A stretch of 8,382 nucleotides of DNA, taken from the NCBI GenBank assembly GCA_036274055.1, contig DASUGM010000037.1:1-8382 (forward strand), in the 5' to 3' direction. The translations under genes and the position numbers were made by a program. Below are positions 7,602-8,382 of this stretch, one piece after another (the stretch's first letter is position 1; the number at the start of each line of letters is the position of its first letter). The stretch comes from DASUGM01 sp036274055. GTDB taxonomy: Bacteria; Acidobacteriota; Vicinamibacteria; Vicinamibacterales; SCN-69-37. The notes under the pieces were generated by a model. That model was not told where the DNA came from. It ran no database searches and saw only the letters and a program-made list of their open reading frames with translations.

Positions 7602-7629
7602 GAATACCCTAGTCGAATTGCAGTGTAAA
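7601..7629 (-). promoter_or_regulatory. Candidate sigma-70 promoter for the DksA-like gene
   Basis: On the minus strand, -35 TTTACA (7629-7624) and -10 TATTCT (7606-7601) are separated by exactly 17 bases. The start site would be near 7594, giving a leader of about 70 bases. It lies in the A/T-richer part of the intergenic region and is the best sigma-70 pair seen upstream of this gene. Confidence 0.55.
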
Positions 7630-7703
7630 GCCCCACGGGCCGCCCTCAGGTATCCAACTAAGTGTCATTACTTCACTACGCAACCGTTCATTCCCTAGAT
7701 GCG

Positions 7704-7743
7704 TTTTTTTTGCCCGGACCGGCTCAAGTGCTTGCCCGTCCGG
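7704..7743. repeat. T8 tract followed by an imperfect inverted repeat
   Basis: Eight consecutive T residues (7704-7711) are followed by CCGGACCGGC (7714-7723), which pairs with GCCCGTCCGG (7734-7743) except at one position, around a 10-base loop. On the plus strand the T-run comes before the hairpin, and on the minus strand the hairpin is followed by A residues. Neither is the order of an intrinsic terminator. A regulatory or structured-RNA role is possible but unproven. Confidence 0.45.
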
Positions 7744-7757
7744 TGGTTACCCACATC

Positions 7758-7772
7758 CGACCACTGTGGTCG
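7758..7772. promoter_or_regulatory. Perfect 15-base odd palindrome, operator-like
   Basis: CGACCAC-T-GTGGTCG is a perfect 7+1+7 palindrome centred on T7765, about 55 bases upstream of the rpmB -10 candidate. Its size suits a dimeric regulator binding site, and the position would suit an activator or repressor acting on either divergent gene. It could also form a tight hairpin in RNA. No regulator is identified. Confidence 0.4.
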
Positions 7773-7823
7773 CCATTGACCGTTAGACGTCACGGCGGGC
7801 TGAGTGGGTTCTTCGTACCCTTT

Positions 7824-7832
7824 TGCTATACT
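7824..7832 (+). promoter_or_regulatory. Extended -10 promoter of rpmB
   Basis: TGCTATACT matches the extended -10 form TGnTATAAT, with the hexamer TATACT at 7827-7832. The expected -35 position, about 7804-7809, is GTGGGT and not a good match, as is common for extended -10 promoters. The start site would be near 7839, giving a leader of about 45 bases before the rpmB start codon. Confidence 0.6.
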
Positions 7833-7842
7833 TGGATGTTTC

Positions 7843-7866
7843 CGGGGCGGCAAAAGATTCGCCCCG
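7843..7866 (+). promoter_or_regulatory. Leader hairpin at the 5' end of the rpmB mRNA
   Basis: CGGGGCG (7843-7849) pairs perfectly with CGCCCCG (7860-7866) around a 10-base loop that includes an A-run. It would lie within a few bases of the predicted transcript start and end 8 bases before the GAGG ribosome-binding site (7875-7878). It could protect the mRNA 5' end or be an autoregulatory r-protein leader. The function is inferred. Confidence 0.5.
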
Positions 7867-7884
7867 TGGTCTTCGAGGTCCATC

Positions 7885-8076
7885 ATGGCTAAGCAATGTG
7901 AAGTTTGTGGAAAGACGCCCGTGGTGGGCCGGATCCACAGCCACGCCAACAACGTCCGTCCCCGCCGGTTCGAGCCCAACCTCCAGCTGGTCCGCGCGAT
8001 GATCAACGGCGGCATCCGCCGCATCCGCGTGTGCACGCGCTGCATCCGTTCCAACAAGGTCGTCAAGGCGGCGTAA
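7885..8076 (+). CDS. rpmB: Large ribosomal subunit protein bL28, zinc-binding (C+) form
   Basis: This 63-residue basic protein of the 50S subunit has the typical L28 signature SHANNVRPRRFEPNLQ at 19-34. Two CxxC pairs, C5/C8 near the start and C50/C53 near the end, form the Cys4 zinc site of the C+ type of L28; zinc-free paralogues lack these. The common family wording has T-K-R-R where this protein has R-P-R-R (25-28), a mild variation. ATG 7885 is chosen because MAKQCEVCGK is the normal L28 start and GAGG lies 6 bases upstream; an in-frame ATG at 7804 would add 27 residues unlike L28 and precedes the predicted promoter. ridA follows after 12 bases, in the same frame after the TAA, so the two form an operon. 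Confidence 0.97.
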   Translation: MAKQCEVCGKTPVVGRIHSHANNVRPRRFEPNLQLVRAMINGGIRRIRVCTRCIRSNKVVKAA

Positions 8077-8088
8077 GGGACCACCGGC

Positions 8089-8382
8089 GTGAAGGAGCAG
8101 GTTTCGACCAAGGACGCCCCGGCCGCGATCGGGCCGTACAGCCAGGCGATCAAGGCTGGCGGGTTCCTCTTCTGTTCCGGGCAGATTCCGCTCGACCCAG
8201 ACAGCGGCACGCTGATTCAGGGCGGCATCGCCGACCAGACGCACCGGGTGTTGAAGAACCTTGCGGCGGTGCTCGCGGCGGCAGGCACGTCATTCGACAA
8301 GGTCGTCAAGACCACGGTCTATCTCTCGGACATGGGCGAATTCGCGGCCATGAACGAGATCTACGGGCAGTACTTCCCGGCG
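8089..8382 (+). CDS. ridA: RidA-family 2-iminobutanoate/2-iminopropanoate deaminase, partial at right edge
   Basis: Ninety-eight residues are present; the gene continues beyond the window, with about 25-30 residues missing from a family length of about 125-130. RidA hydrolyses reactive enamine/imine intermediates released by PLP enzymes such as threonine dehydratase, protecting PLP enzymes in the cytoplasm, and acts as a trimer. The signature GPYSQAI contains Y17, and FCSGQIP contains S30, both at the positions of the E. coli RidA active-site residues. The expected arginine (about R103-105) and the later glutamate lie past the edge, so deaminase activity cannot be confirmed here. GTG 8089 is the start: an in-frame TAA (the rpmB stop) lies 15 bases upstream, no other start codon comes before the conserved core, and AAGGGA (8075-8080) is a well-placed ribosome-binding site overlapping the rpmB stop. 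Confidence 0.95.
   Translation, partial: MKEQVSTKDAPAAIGPYSQAIKAGGFLFCSGQIPLDPDSGTLIQGGIADQTHRVLKNLAAVLAAAGTSFDKVVKTTVYLSDMGEFAAMNEIYGQYFPA

Larger units (their letters stand above)
7525..7884. other. 360-base divergent intergenic control region
   Basis: This region separates the DksA-like gene (minus) from rpmB (plus). Its part at about 7575-7710 is visibly richer in A and T than the neighbouring genes. It holds candidate promoters for both flanking genes, an 8-T tract at 7704-7711, an imperfect hairpin at 7714-7743, a perfect odd palindrome at 7758-7772, and distant complementary segments 7749-7754 (ACCCAC) and 7804-7809 (GTGGGT). No open frame in it looks like a protein, and I recognise no known riboswitch or tRNA. 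The middle, about 7630-7703, shows nothing I can assign. Confidence 0.7.

Noticed and set aside
7704..7743. The T8 tract and hairpin as an intrinsic terminator
   Set aside because: The order is wrong on both strands: the T-run precedes the stem on the plus strand, and A residues follow the stem on the minus strand.
7776..7781. TTGACC as a -35 box for rpmB
   Set aside because: No acceptable -10 hexamer lies 16-19 bases downstream; the extended -10 at 7824-7832 is a better candidate and is too far away to pair with it.
7695..8210. Minus-strand frames opposite rpmB, ridA and the intergenic region
   Set aside because: They are antisense to two clear genes and match no family I recognise.

Overview
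This window of about 8.4 kb has high G+C and codons that mostly end in G or C. It comes from a Gram-negative bacterium: it carries a lipoprotein-anchored RND efflux adaptor, its inner-membrane pump, and a Cys4-type ribosomal protein L28. The gene styles and overall composition would fit a soil-type Acidobacteriota (for example Vicinamibacteria). That placement is an inference from general character and cannot be proved from the sequence alone.

Layout, left to right. (1) Positions 1-86 are non-coding or a gene edge with a GC-rich inverted repeat. (2) Positions 87-4402 on the plus strand hold a two-gene RND efflux operon, an MdtA-like periplasmic adaptor and an MdtB/MdtC-like permease, joined by a TGATG stop/start overlap. 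No outer-membrane TolC-type channel lies in the window. (3) Positions 4403-4571 separate convergent genes and are almost filled by one very large hairpin whose arms are built from degenerate 8-base units. (4) On the minus strand, a TraR/DksA-family zinc-finger gene (7524-7084) is followed after 100 bases by an ATP-dependent Lon protease gene (6983-4572). There is no visible promoter between them but there is a 13-bp hairpin, so they are probably co-transcribed with an attenuator or processing site. (5) Positions 7525-7884 form a 360-base divergent control region. It holds promoter candidates for the DksA-like gene (a sigma-70 pair and an overlapping sigma-54-like -24/-12 site), several inverted repeats, an A/T-richer core, and an extended -10 promoter with a leader hairpin for rpmB. 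(6) On the plus strand, rpmB (L28) is followed 12 bases later by a ridA-family gene that runs off the right edge.

Functionally the window combines an envelope efflux pump with core housekeeping: protein quality control (Lon), RNA-polymerase modulation (DksA-like), a ribosomal protein, and metabolite damage control (RidA). No phage, insertion sequence, CRISPR array, tRNA or rRNA was seen. I found no convincing new multi-gene system. The signals most worth following are non-coding: the octamer-built hairpin between the pump and lon, and the crowded 360-base control region, plus the variant coiled-coil tip of the DksA-like protein.
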